Shown here in pieces: positions 15,594 to 23,893 of a stretch of DNA of 64,000 bases; the stretch's first letter is position 1; the number at the start of each line of letters is the position of its first letter. Made by a program: the position numbers and the translations under genes. Under the pieces are notes generated by a model. It had not been told where the DNA came from. It saw only the letters and a list, made by a program, of their open reading frames with translations, and did not search any database. The stretch comes from Roseicitreum antarcticum (lineage in GTDB: Bacteria > Pseudomonadota > Alphaproteobacteria > Rhodobacterales > Rhodobacteraceae), in assembly GCF_014681765.1 (NCBI RefSeq), contig NZ_CP061498.1, positions 1,054,001 through 1,118,000 of the forward strand. The letters are read 5' to 3'.

Positions 15594-16244
15594 TCACTCT
15601 GGCCCCGCGCCGCCCCTGTCGCGCAACCATGCTTCCTGCGCAGGACTCTCGATTGCCAAATCAAAGCCCGCGCGCACAGTGGCAATGGCCTGTGGCATGG
15701 GCGTCCCGCGCTCATGCAACAGCATCGCCGCAACCGTACCGCTGCGCCCCGCACCAAACAGGCAACACAGCGCCACCGCGCCTGCCCCGTCCAACTGCCG
15801 GTGCACCTGCGCGCCAAGGCGCCGCCAGACGCGCATGAAGGCCGCCCCCGGGGGCGTGTAATCAGGCACCGGCGCATGGACCAGCCGCAGGCCCGCTGCG
15901 CGCGCCCAGCCGCGCAAGTCCGGCACCGCGCCGGCAGGCAGCTCGGCCGCTTCGCACAACCCCAGGATATGCGTCACGCGCTGTGCGCGAAAGCCATGCA
16001 GCACCCTCTCCACCGCCTCGGGGTCGATCCAGCCCTCGCCCCTCGGCGACAGCCGCAGCCCGGGCCACGCCGACAGCACCACGTGCCCCGCACCCACGGG
16101 CAGCACGCAGCGCAAACCATCGGCGGCATCAAGGTCAATCACCGCCGAAACATCGCTGCGCGCAGATGGAACGCCGGGCCCATCCGTCGTAACGTCATCT
16201 TGCGCCCTTGGCGATTGCAGCCCAGGGTTGTGAGAGGTATACAT
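15594..16244 (-). CDS. CX5R tyrosine/dual-specificity phosphatase-like protein
   Basis: A 216-residue cytoplasmic protein with the phosphatase loop CLFGAGRSG (CX5R, cysteine followed by arginine five residues later) and a plausible acid residue upstream in VPDYTPPG. The usual His before the catalytic Cys is replaced (ALCC), so activity may be altered. About 32 residues at the N-terminus are not family-like. GAAGGA lies 6 nt before the ATG at 16244. It is head-to-head with the GntR gene with only 34 bp between starts. It resembles the second phosphatase at 17330-17890 (VVLSAWPG/LWLSAMPG, ILGLCEAAEL/VVCLAEASET). The substrate is unknown. Confidence 0.75.
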   Translation of the reverse strand: MYTSHNPGLQSPRAQDDVTTDGPGVPSARSDVSAVIDLDAADGLRCVLPVGAGHVVLSAWPGLRLSPRGEGWIDPEAVERVLHGFRAQRVTHILGLCEAAELPAGAVPDLRGWARAAGLRLVHAPVPDYTPPGAAFMRVWRRLGAQVHRQLDGAGAVALCCLFGAGRSGTVAAMLLHERGTPMPQAIATVRAGFDLAIESPAQEAWLRDRGGAGPE

Positions 16245-16278
16245 CTGAGTTCCTTCGCGGACCTAAGGAGCCTGGGAC

Positions 16279-17058
16279 GTGTCACTTGAATATCTGGCGC
16301 AACATGGCGCACCCCTGTCGCGTCTTGATGACATAGCGCAGAAACTGCGGTTGCGCATCTGCCTTATGGATCCCGGTCAGCCGCATATCCTCTATGAAAA
16401 CCGGCTGGCCGAAGAATTCGGTGTCAGCCGCACGCCGGTCCGGCAAGTGCTGCAACGCCTGGCGTATGAGCGTCAGGTCGAAACGCGCACCGGCGTGGGC
16501 ACCGTGGTACCACGGCTGGAGGGCGCGACGGCGGCGCAGGATTTCCACCTGCTCGCAGGCCTGTTCGATCTGGCCGCCGACACGGCGGCAGGCGCGCTGG
16601 ACCGTCCGGCGCGCGCACTTCTGGCGGAACTTTCGGTGCTGATCGAGGATATCGCGGTAGCGGATGGTCAGGATACGGACCGGCGCGACAGCGTGGCGGG
16701 GACGGATGCGGCGCGCGGCGCCAAGGATCCGGTGGGCCATACGGCGATGGACGCGGGCGCGCATACCGCAGGCGACGAGACATCCGGGGTCAGGGCGCTC
16801 TTTGCCCTGCACTCCTGGCTCATCACCTTCGCGCAGCACCTGCTGCCAGAGCCGATTTTGGCCGACTGCGCGGCGGCAATCCACTGGCGCGTGCTGCGCC
16901 GCCTGCTGCAACAGGAAGGGCCGCAGCATACCGTTCAGCGGATCATCCTGGACCGGCTGTGCACGGGCCTCATGTCGCAAAATGACGCACGCGCCGCCCT
17001 GCAGCGGATCGCCCGCGCCGTCACGGATCTGGCCCGGCTGGGTGCGTTCCAGACATGA
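16279..17058 (+). CDS. GntR-family transcriptional regulator (FCD-like)
   Basis: A 259-residue regulator starting with GTG, preceded by AAGGAG at 16265-16270 with 8 nt spacing. The N-terminal winged helix is clear: LRLRICLMDPGQPHILYENR, then LAEEFGVSRTPVRQVLQRLA. The C-terminal part is all-helical as in the FCD group but carries a non-conserved Asp/Gly/Thr-rich stretch (about 130-172). It is flanked by two related phosphatase genes, one divergent and one convergent, which suggests it controls one or both. The effector cannot be guessed. The short 34-bp divergent gap means promoters must overlap the neighbouring coding ends. Confidence 0.85.
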   Translation: MSLEYLAQHGAPLSRLDDIAQKLRLRICLMDPGQPHILYENRLAEEFGVSRTPVRQVLQRLAYERQVETRTGVGTVVPRLEGATAAQDFHLLAGLFDLAADTAAGALDRPARALLAELSVLIEDIAVADGQDTDRRDSVAGTDAARGAKDPVGHTAMDAGAHTAGDETSGVRALFALHSWLITFAQHLLPEPILADCAAAIHWRVLRRLLQQEGPQHTVQRIILDRLCTGLMSQNDARAALQRIARAVTDLARLGAFQT

Positions 17059-17329
17059 CGGGGCGGCGTGGGGCGCACTGTGTCCACATTCCTCCAATGG
17101 CACGAACCGACCCGCCGCAAACGATCAGTTAAACCCACCCGCCCGCAACCGACGGGGGCGCAACGGCAGGTATAGCCCCGACATGCATCACGATGACTCG
17201 CGGTTGCCGACGCCTCGTCCCCTAAAATGGCCTGCGCTGGATGAACGCCGCCCTGCCGCGCCGCATCCCCCTGCTGCGTTTGGTGATACATCCTGGCCTG
17301 CACCAACGAAGTGCCGCCGCCTGACCCTG

Positions 17330-17890
17330 TCAGTTCCGCGCCTGGCTAAAGATCCGTTCGATGAATTGCGCCTGCGCCGGTGTCTCGCACCGCGAACCCG
17401 CGTTGCAGATGTGGCGCTGCGCGCCGGCCGGCGACATGCCCAGGGCAAACAGCACCGCCTGCGCGGCCATGCCGGTGCGGCCAACACCCGCCCGGCAATG
17501 CAGCACCGCCCGCTCGCCCTCGCGCAGCGCACCGGCAATGTCATGGGTCAGGGCGGTGAACGCCGTCGCATCAGCAGGCACGCCCAGATCGCGGACGGGG
17601 AATTGCAGCACGGGAAACGGCAACGTGCCCGATTGCAGCGTCGCGGCGTATTCCGGGGCCATCGCCTGGGTCTCGGATGCCTCGGCCAGACAAACCACCA
17701 GCCCGACATCGGCACGGCAGGCCTCTTCCAGAAAGACCTGCAAACGCGCGCGGGACCCGGGCATCGCCGACAGCCACAACCGGCCCCGGATCCGCGCGGG
17801 CAAAGGAACCGAGCGCAGGTAGGACGTGTCATGCTGCCGGAGGCCGATCGGTTCGGACCGGCTGCTGAAATCCGGGTCAACTGACATCAT
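17330..17890 (-). CDS. dual-specificity protein phosphatase-like protein
   Basis: A protein of about 186 residues with the complete signature VLHCRAGVGRTGMAA (HCX5RTG) and an upstream loop VRDLGVPAD that can provide the acid residue. It starts MMSVDPDF; AAGGAAA precedes the ATG pair at 17890/17887, and a longer frame to 17953 is not supported. It belongs to the same group as the phosphatase at 15594-16244 but retains the catalytic His. It is convergent with the GntR gene and divergent from the epimerase at 18099. A role in dephosphorylating proteins or small phosphoesters is possible; nothing local fixes it. Confidence 0.8.
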   Translation of the reverse strand: MMSVDPDFSSRSEPIGLRQHDTSYLRSVPLPARIRGRLWLSAMPGSRARLQVFLEEACRADVGLVVCLAEASETQAMAPEYAATLQSGTLPFPVLQFPVRDLGVPADATAFTALTHDIAGALREGERAVLHCRAGVGRTGMAAQAVLFALGMSPAGAQRHICNAGSRCETPAQAQFIERIFSQARN

Positions 17891-18098
17891 GTTTTCCTTG
17901 CGCCCGTAAAAGGCTGCGGCGTCGCACGGACGCTGCAACCGGAAGATGCACAAATCTTAGCAACAGCCGGGCAGCCTGTATACAGGTAAATTGCTCAATT
18001 TTGAGGCAGCCAAGGGCCACGCCAAACCGCACCATGGGTCCTCGACGCCCGCAAGCGGCCTTGCTACCGTGCGCCCGACACAGAAGGAGGAGATGACA

Positions 18099-19004
18099 AT
18101 GCGGATTTTGTTCACAGGCGGATCGGGCAAGGCAGGGCGCCATGCCGTGGCGTATCTGTTGGAACGCGGGCACCGGGTGCTCAACCTGGACCTGACGCCG
18201 CTGGCGCTGGACGGCCCCGGCGCGGAAAGGCTGGACAACCGGCTCGCCGACATCACCGATGCGGGGCAGGTCTTCGACGTGATGGCCAGCTACGCAGGTT
18301 TCGACGAGATGATCCCCGGCACCGGCGTGCCGCGTTTCGACGCGGTGGTGCATTTCGCCGCCGTGCCGCGATTGCTGCTGAAAAGCGACAACGAATGCTA
18401 CCGCGTCAACACGCTGGGCACCTATAACGTCATCGACGCGGCGGTGAAATTCGGCGTGCGCAAGATCATCTTCGCGTCATCCGAAACCACCTATGGCATC
18501 TGCTTCGCCGATGGCGAGCGCAAGCCCGAATACCTGCCGGTGGATGAGGAACACCCCACCGTGCCCGAGGACAGCTACGCCATGTCCAAGGTGGTGAACG
18601 AGGCGACGGCCCGCAGCTTCCAGCGCCGCAGCGGTGCCGATATCTACGGGCTGCGGATCAACAACGTGATGGAGCCGCACGATTACGCCGCACAATTCCC
18701 CGCGTTTCTGAAAGACCCCTCGATGCGCCGCCGCAACATCTTCGCCTATATCGACGCGCGCGACCTGGGCCATATGGTCGACCGCTGCCTGCATGTGGAC
18801 GGGCTGGGGTTCGAGGTGTTCAACGTCGCCAACGACACGCATTCGGTTGACCTGTCGACCTCGGATCTGATCACGCGTTTCTATGCCGGGGTGCCCGTGG
18901 TGCGCGAGATGGGGTCGGATGAAACCTTCTATACCAACGCCAAGGCCAAGGCGCTGCTGGACTTCTGCCCAAAACATGACTGGCGCAAAGAGCTGAAGGC
19001 ATAG
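18099..19004 (+). CDS. NAD-dependent epimerase/dehydratase (extended SDR)
   Basis: A 301-residue extended SDR. The NAD-binding motif is FTGGSGKAG near the N-terminus, followed by VVHFAAVPR, SSETTYG (catalytic Ser/Thr region) and SYAMSK (YXXXK), with KDPSMRRRNIFAYIDARDLG towards the end. The ATG at 18099 is 8 nt after AAGGAGG; an in-frame ATG at 18093 is too close. Likely reactions are epimerisation, dehydration or oxidation of a nucleotide sugar or uronate-like substrate. No sugar cluster adjoins it, so the substrate is open. Confidence 0.85.
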   Translation: MRILFTGGSGKAGRHAVAYLLERGHRVLNLDLTPLALDGPGAERLDNRLADITDAGQVFDVMASYAGFDEMIPGTGVPRFDAVVHFAAVPRLLLKSDNECYRVNTLGTYNVIDAAVKFGVRKIIFASSETTYGICFADGERKPEYLPVDEEHPTVPEDSYAMSKVVNEATARSFQRRSGADIYGLRINNVMEPHDYAAQFPAFLKDPSMRRRNIFAYIDARDLGHMVDRCLHVDGLGFEVFNVANDTHSVDLSTSDLITRFYAGVPVVREMGSDETFYTNAKAKALLDFCPKHDWRKELKA

Positions 19005-19209
19005 GCCCGCGATACCGCGTCAATACCCCGGCGGGCACGATCCGCCGGGCCACAACCCGCCGAGCCAATATCCGCAGGGGCCACGATCCGGAAGCCCCCC
19101 CTGACCGCCAGCAAGCGTGCGTCCCGCCAGCGCGATCATCGGGGCCCAGCCCGGGTCAACCAAACAGCCCGGGTCAACCAAACAGCGCAGTTCAGCCAAA
19201 AAGCCCGGT
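19005..19209. other. intergenic between epimerase and sufS, mostly repeats
   Basis: Convergent gap with imperfect short repeats. No gene is seen. The right part is the 18-bp repeat array that includes the sufS stop. Confidence 0.5.
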
Positions 19210-19222
19210 TCAGCCAAAAAGA
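19148..19222 (-). repeat. 18-bp tandem repeat spanning the sufS stop codon
   Basis: On the sufS strand four units follow one another: tttttggctgaaccgggc, tttttggctgaactgcgc, and two of tgtttggttgacccgggc. The first unit contains the last Phe-Gly codons and the TGA stop of sufS; the others are downstream copies. The gene end itself appears to have been duplicated outward. Confidence 0.8.
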
Positions 19223-20430
19223 TCGTGGCACAGTTCCAGCGCGTCAACCAACGCATCCACCTCGGTGCGGGTGTTGTACATCGCAAACGACGCGCGGCAG
19301 GTGGCGCTTTGGCCCAGATGCTCCATCAACGGCCCGGCGCAATGCTGGCCCGCGCGTACCGCAATGCCCTTCTTGTCCAGCACGGTCGAGATGTCATGCG
19401 CATGCGCCGCCCCGTTCAGCGTGAACGAGAAGATCGCACCCTTGCCCGGTGCATGACCCTGCACGTTCAGCCAGTTCAGCCCGGCCAACCGGGTCTGGGC
19501 ATAATCGCGCAGATCGGCCTCGTGGGCCGCAATCTCTGCCATGCCTGTCTGCATCATGTAGTCCAGCGCTACACCCAGCCCGATCTGTTGCACGATGCCG
19601 GGCGTGCCTGCCTCGAACTTGTGCGGCGGGTCGTTGTAGGTCACCGTGTCGCGCGTTACCTCGCGGATCATGTCGCCGCCACCGATGAAGGGCCGCATCT
19701 CGGCCTGCCGGTCGCGCGAAATCCAGATCGCACCTGACCCCGACGGGCCATAAAGCTTGTGCCCCGTCACCGCGTAGAAATCGACGCCCAGATCGGTCAG
19801 ATCCACCGGCAGATGCACCGCGGCCTGTGACCCATCGACCAGCACCGGCACGCCCATGGCGTGCGCACCTGCGGCAATCGCCTTCACATCGACCAGCGTG
19901 CCCAGCACGTTCGACATGTGCGTGACCGCGATCAACCGGGTGCGCGGGGTGATGGCATCCAGAACCGCCTGCGGGTCCAGCGCGCCTTGCGCATCTGTCT
20001 CGACCCATTTGATCACCACGCCCATGCGCTCGCGCAAGAAATGCCAGGGCACGATATTGGCGTGATGCTCCATGATCGACAGGATGATCTCATCCCCCGC
20101 CTCCATGCGGGGCATCGCCCATCCATACGCAACCAGATTGATGCCTTCGGTCGTGCCCGAGGTAAAGATCACCTCATCCTCATGCGGGGCATTGAGAAAA
20201 CGCGCGATGGTGCCGCGCACGGCCTCGTACTTGTCCGTGGCAAGGTTCGACAGGTAATGCAGCCCGCGATGCACATTGGCATATTCATGGCTATAGGCCT
20301 GCGTCACCGCGTCAATCACGCATTGTGGTTTCTGGGCCGAGGCGCCGTTGTCCAGGTAGACCAGCGGCTTGCCGTTCACCTGCCGCGACAAGATCGGGAA
20401 ATCGGCGCGAATCTGGGCGATATCAAACAT
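19210..20430 (-). CDS. sufS: cysteine desulfurase SufS
   Basis: A 406-residue PLP enzyme that takes sulfur from cysteine for Fe-S cluster assembly. The PLP-binding lysine lies in VTGHKLYGPSGSG (near residue 225), and the catalytic cysteine in VRAGQHCAGPLMEHLG (near 362), the group II (SufS) pattern. N-terminal VYLDNGASAQKPQCV and FTSGTTEGINLVAYGW are also typical. It is the last gene of the iscR-suf operon, overlapping the upstream Yip1-like gene by 8 nt. It is the second desulfurase of the operon; the first is the IscS-like protein at 25477-26520. Confidence 0.96.
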   Translation of the reverse strand: MFDIAQIRADFPILSRQVNGKPLVYLDNGASAQKPQCVIDAVTQAYSHEYANVHRGLHYLSNLATDKYEAVRGTIARFLNAPHEDEVIFTSGTTEGINLVAYGWAMPRMEAGDEIILSIMEHHANIVPWHFLRERMGVVIKWVETDAQGALDPQAVLDAITPRTRLIAVTHMSNVLGTLVDVKAIAAGAHAMGVPVLVDGSQAAVHLPVDLTDLGVDFYAVTGHKLYGPSGSGAIWISRDRQAEMRPFIGGGDMIREVTRDTVTYNDPPHKFEAGTPGIVQQIGLGVALDYMMQTGMAEIAAHEADLRDYAQTRLAGLNWLNVQGHAPGKGAIFSFTLNGAAHAHDISTVLDKKGIAVRAGQHCAGPLMEHLGQSATCRASFAMYNTRTEVDALVDALELCHDLFG

Positions 20431-21010
20431 TTTCCATCCCCGGCGGCACGATACCCAGAAACATCATCACAAGCGACAGCGCGAAGCCCAGCGCAAAGAA
20501 CGTGGCGACGATCGCGCCAAAGACCTTGCCCAGCGACGTGAACCCATGAAGATGCGCCACGAAATTGGTCAGCACCCAAAGAAACAGCACGAAACCGACA
20601 ATGCCCAGAAGCCCGGCAAAGGGCGGAAGCACCAGCAGCAGCACGATCTGCAATACCTGCAAGACAACCATCAGGAACTGCAACCAGATCATCAGCAAGG
20701 CTGTGTCTTGCACCTGCGCGCTGCCGCCAAAGGCCCGTCCGATCTGTTGCACCAGAACGACCGTCAGCACCAGCATACCGCCTTGCAGCAAGGCCGACAG
20801 CGCCAGACCAGACGGCAAACCCAGCGATGACGCCCCCATGATCAGCACGCTGACCTGCCCCAGCAATACGCTCAGGACCACCACCAGCAACAGCGCCAGC
20901 CAGCGCGCCTGCACGGGCGGGTCCGCCGCGATCAGGTCGCGCGCGGCATCTTGCGGGTTTTGCAGCGTCAGGCGAACCAGCCGCATCAGCGAGGGTGCAG
21001 AAATATCCAT
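20423..21010 (-). CDS. Yip1-family membrane protein A in suf operon
   Basis: A 195-residue polytopic membrane protein starting MDISAPSLMRLVRLTLQNPQDAAR, with about five TM segments. The N-terminal motif (a helix ending in NPQDAARDLI before the first TM) and overall layout match bacterial Yip1-domain proteins. The function of these proteins in bacteria is not established. It lies between sufD and sufS, 9 bp after a second Yip1-like gene and overlapping sufS by 8 nt, so it is co-transcribed with the Fe-S machinery. It could anchor or adjust the SUF complex at the membrane; this is speculation. Confidence 0.75.
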   Translation of the reverse strand: MDISAPSLMRLVRLTLQNPQDAARDLIAADPPVQARWLALLLVVVLSVLLGQVSVLIMGASSLGLPSGLALSALLQGGMLVLTVVLVQQIGRAFGGSAQVQDTALLMIWLQFLMVVLQVLQIVLLLVLPPFAGLLGIVGFVLFLWVLTNFVAHLHGFTSLGKVFGAIVATFFALGFALSLVMMFLGIVPPGMENV

Positions 21011-21019
21011 GACGCGTAT

Positions 21020-21520
21020 CTAGATCCTTGTCCCGGCAGTCTCAAGCGCGGCTTCGCGAAACCCGGCGATGAGAAACCACAAAAATACGGCCGCGACCCC
21101 GAGGCCAAAAATGGCGCCCACGCCGCCGACCCCGTTGAAACCTTGCAGCATGCCCTGAATCAGTGACAAAGGCGCGACAGATAGCAGCGACCAGAACAGC
21201 ACCAGCCGCGCGGTAAACCATGTGCTGGGCCGCCGGAAGGCGCGCAACCCCAGGTGCAGCAGCGCCGCGAAGCCATAGGCCAGCAGCGGCACCACGAAGA
21301 TCGAGGCGAAGAGCACCCCACCCATCTCTTGCTGAAACACCATTTCGGGGTCCAGATACGCCGCGCGCTGCACCCGGGGCAACTGCGCCACAAAGTTCAG
21401 CACGCCAAACAGCATGATGAACATCAGCGCCCGATCCTCGCGCTGGCCCTGCGCCAGCAGGCCGCGCACCACGGCGCGCGGCGTGCGGTACATGCGCAAG
21501 ATGTCAAAGGTCAGCGCCAT
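21020..21520 (-). CDS. Yip1-family membrane protein B in suf operon
   Basis: A 166-residue protein, MALTFDILRMYRTPRAVVRG, with four or five TM segments and the same N-terminal layout as its neighbour: a short amphipathic helix with TPRAVVRGLL before TM1. The hydrophobic core includes GVLFASIFVVPLLAYGFAAL. It begins 4 bp after the sufD stop and ends 9 bp before the next Yip1-like gene. The two are diverged paralogs, not tandem copies. The role is unknown; genomic position ties it to Fe-S cluster biogenesis. Confidence 0.75.
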   Translation of the reverse strand: MALTFDILRMYRTPRAVVRGLLAQGQREDRALMFIMLFGVLNFVAQLPRVQRAAYLDPEMVFQQEMGGVLFASIFVVPLLAYGFAALLHLGLRAFRRPSTWFTARLVLFWSLLSVAPLSLIQGMLQGFNGVGGVGAIFGLGVAAVFLWFLIAGFREAALETAGTRI

Positions 21521-21524
21521 CGCC

Positions 21525-22829
21525 TCAGGCCCGGTGCCGTTTCATCCAGCTTTCCAGCCGGGCACGCAAATCTTCCGCGATCCCGGCATCGGCGATCTCT
21601 TCCAACGCCTCGGCCAGAAAAGCCAGCACCAGCAGCGCCTTCGCATCCTCGACCGGCACGCCGCGCGCGCGCAGGTAGAACAGGTGGTCGGGGTTGATCT
21701 CGCCCGAGGTAGACCCGTGCGAACACTTTACGTCATCGGCGTAGATCTCAAGCTCTGGCTTGGCCAGGAACTGGCTGGATTCATCCAGCAGCAGCGATTG
21801 GCTGATCTGATAGCCATCGGTTTTCTGGGCGATCTGTTTCACCAGGATCTTGCCCTGAAAGACACCCACCGCGCCGTTGCGCAACACCTTCTTGTAGACT
21901 TGACGGCTTTCGCAATCCGGCGCGCCATGGGTGACAAACAGCGTGTCATCTTGATGGAACTTGCCGTCGCCCACGACCGCACCGGCCAGATGCGCAGAAC
22001 CGCCCTGCCCGTTCATCCACACCACGCCCTCATTGCGCACCAGCGCGCCGTTCAGCGTCAGGGTAAAGGATTTGAAGACCGAGGCCGCGCCCAGCCGCGC
22101 GAACAGGTGCGTCACGCCCACGCGTTCATGGTCGCGCCCCTGCGCGCGGATGTGGTGCAGCGTGCCGCCGTCGGCCACGTCCACCTCCATCATCGTGTTG
22201 GACCGCGCCGCGATCGGCCCGCTTTCCAGCAGCGTCAGCTCTGCGCCTTCGGCAACGCGGATCACATGGTGCATCATCGCATCGGCATCCGCAGCGACCC
22301 GGCGACACACCAGCGCGAGGGGGCGCGGCGCCTTGCCCGTGACGCGGATCATCAGCCCGTCGGTCGCATAGGCCGTGTTCAGTGCGGCCAGCGGCCGGTC
22401 CACCGGGTTCTGGCCATCGGCCTCCAGCACACCATAAAGATCGCGCGCCCAATGGATGTCTTGCTGCGCGGCATCGGCCAGGGTGGAAATCTCCACCCCG
22501 TCCAGCGCCAGCGGGTCGGATGCCTCCAGATCCAGCCGACCGTCGGTAAAGACCAGCCGCACGCTGTCGATCCCGTCGAACATCGGCGCTTCGTCGCCCA
22601 TGTCCATCACCTTGGCGGCGGGGGCGCTGGCATCGGTCAGCCGCGCGGGGTCGGTGAAGCGCCAGTATTCATCACGCTTCACCGGCAGGCCCATGTCACC
22701 CAGCCGCGATGCCGCCGCGCGCCGCGCCGCGCTGACCCATGCGCCGCCCGTGGGCAGGGCATCGGCCAACCGGGTCTGCGCCGCCGCGACCTTCACAGTA
22801 TGGAGTTTTTGCCGTGCGCTCTGCATCAC
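21525..22829 (-). CDS. sufD: Fe-S assembly scaffold protein SufD
   Basis: A 434-residue beta-helix scaffold partner of SufB in the SufBC2D complex. The C-terminal family region is clear: FQGKILVKQIAQKTDGYQIS, LLDESSQFLAKPELEIYADD and VKCSHGSTSGEI, with the conserved His in KCSHG. Its start overlaps the sufC stop (ATGA at 22826-22829), showing coupling. Length and motifs are normal. It acts in the cytoplasm with SufB and SufC to build clusters from sulfur delivered by the desulfurase. Confidence 0.95.
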   Translation of the reverse strand: MMQSARQKLHTVKVAAAQTRLADALPTGGAWVSAARRAAASRLGDMGLPVKRDEYWRFTDPARLTDASAPAAKVMDMGDEAPMFDGIDSVRLVFTDGRLDLEASDPLALDGVEISTLADAAQQDIHWARDLYGVLEADGQNPVDRPLAALNTAYATDGLMIRVTGKAPRPLALVCRRVAADADAMMHHVIRVAEGAELTLLESGPIAARSNTMMEVDVADGGTLHHIRAQGRDHERVGVTHLFARLGAASVFKSFTLTLNGALVRNEGVVWMNGQGGSAHLAGAVVGDGKFHQDDTLFVTHGAPDCESRQVYKKVLRNGAVGVFQGKILVKQIAQKTDGYQISQSLLLDESSQFLAKPELEIYADDVKCSHGSTSGEINPDHLFYLRARGVPVEDAKALLVLAFLAEALEEIADAGIAEDLRARLESWMKRHRA

Positions 22830-23584
22830 TTCACCTCGGCAAGAATATCGGCATAGCCATTGTGCTCAACCTCCAGCGCCAGTTCGACACCGCCGGTCTT
22901 GATGATGCGACCCCCGGACATGATATGCACCACATCGGGTTTGATGTGGTCCAGCAGCCGCTGGTAGTGGGTTATGACAAGGAACCCGCGCCCTTCCGAG
23001 CGCAGGGCATTCACGCCATCGGCGACCAGTTTCATCGCATCGACATCAAGGCCCGAGTCGGTCTCGTCCAGGATGCACATCTTGGGTTCCAGCATCGCCA
23101 TTTGCAGGATCTCGTTGCGCTTTTTCTCGCCGCCCGAAAAGCCCACGTTGACAGGGCGCTTCAGCATATCGGCGTCGATCTGCAATTCCTTCGCCTTGAC
23201 GCGCACCACCTTCAGGAACTCGGCCGCCGACAGCTCTTCCTCGCCACGCGCCTTGCGCTGTGCGTTCACGGCGGTACGCAAGAAGGTCATGTTGCCCACA
23301 CCGGGAATTTCCACCGGATACTGGAACGCCAGAAACAGGCCCGCCGCCGCACGTTCCTGCGGCTCCATTTCCAGCAGGTCTTCGCCCTTCAGCGTAGCGC
23401 TGCCTTCGGTGACGGTATAGCCGTCGCGGCCCGACAGCACATAAGACAGCGTGGATTTTCCTGACCCGTTGGGCCCCATGATCGCATGCACTTTGCCAGC
23501 CTCAACCGTCAGATTGACCCCGTTGAGGATCTTCACCGACGAATCTTCCGACAATTCGGCGTGCAGGTTCTTGATTTCCAACAT
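22826..23584 (-). CDS. sufC: Fe-S assembly ATPase SufC
   Basis: A 252-residue ABC-type ATPase. Walker A is GPNGSGKST at residues 37-45, the signature is FSGGEKKRNEI, Walker B/D-loop is CILDETDSGLDVDA, and the switch His is in VITHYQRLL. It powers conformational change in the SufBCD scaffold and has no membrane partner. It lies 66 bp downstream of a small membrane protein gene and is coupled to sufD. Confidence 0.97.
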   Translation of the reverse strand: MLEIKNLHAELSEDSSVKILNGVNLTVEAGKVHAIMGPNGSGKSTLSYVLSGRDGYTVTEGSATLKGEDLLEMEPQERAAAGLFLAFQYPVEIPGVGNMTFLRTAVNAQRKARGEEELSAAEFLKVVRVKAKELQIDADMLKRPVNVGFSGGEKKRNEILQMAMLEPKMCILDETDSGLDVDAMKLVADGVNALRSEGRGFLVITHYQRLLDHIKPDVVHIMSGGRIIKTGGVELALEVEHNGYADILAEVK

Positions 23585-23650
23585 ATTCTAACTTCCCAAC
23601 ATCATCGCCCGTCCAAGCGGGCGCCGTTTCCTGATTTCATCTGCCCAAGG

Positions 23651-23893
23651 TCAGCGGTTGCGGCGCATCTCGCGCCCGGCCAACGCCCACCCCAGAAACA
23701 ACTGTACAAACATCCCCACCGCAATCGACCCGCCGACACCAAGCGGCGTCAGAACCGACAACCCGATGATCAGCGGGACTGACAAACACAGCGCCACCAA
23801 CACACCCGTCAGCATCGCGCGGTTGTCCGCCTTCAATCCGCGCCCGACATCGCCCCTGAAATTGGCGGCCAGATCCCGGATTGCGGCCATCAC
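23651..23893 (-). CDS. small two-TM protein between sufB and sufC
   Basis: An 80-residue protein, [20 protein letters not shown], with two hydrophobic segments (about 27-48 and 51-71) separated by a glycine-rich turn, and a basic C-terminus (REMRRNR). Its start overlaps the sufB stop (ATGA at 23890-23893), so it is translated with sufB. No family is recognised. Its two-helix hairpin shape and place in the operon, with the two Yip1-like proteins downstream, suggest a membrane element of the SUF system in this group of bacteria. This is inferred from position only. Confidence 0.7.
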   Translation of the reverse strand: MMAAIRDLAANFRGDVGRGLKADNRAMLTGVLVALCLSVPLIIGLSVLTPLGVGGSIAVGMFVQLFLGWALAGREMRRNR

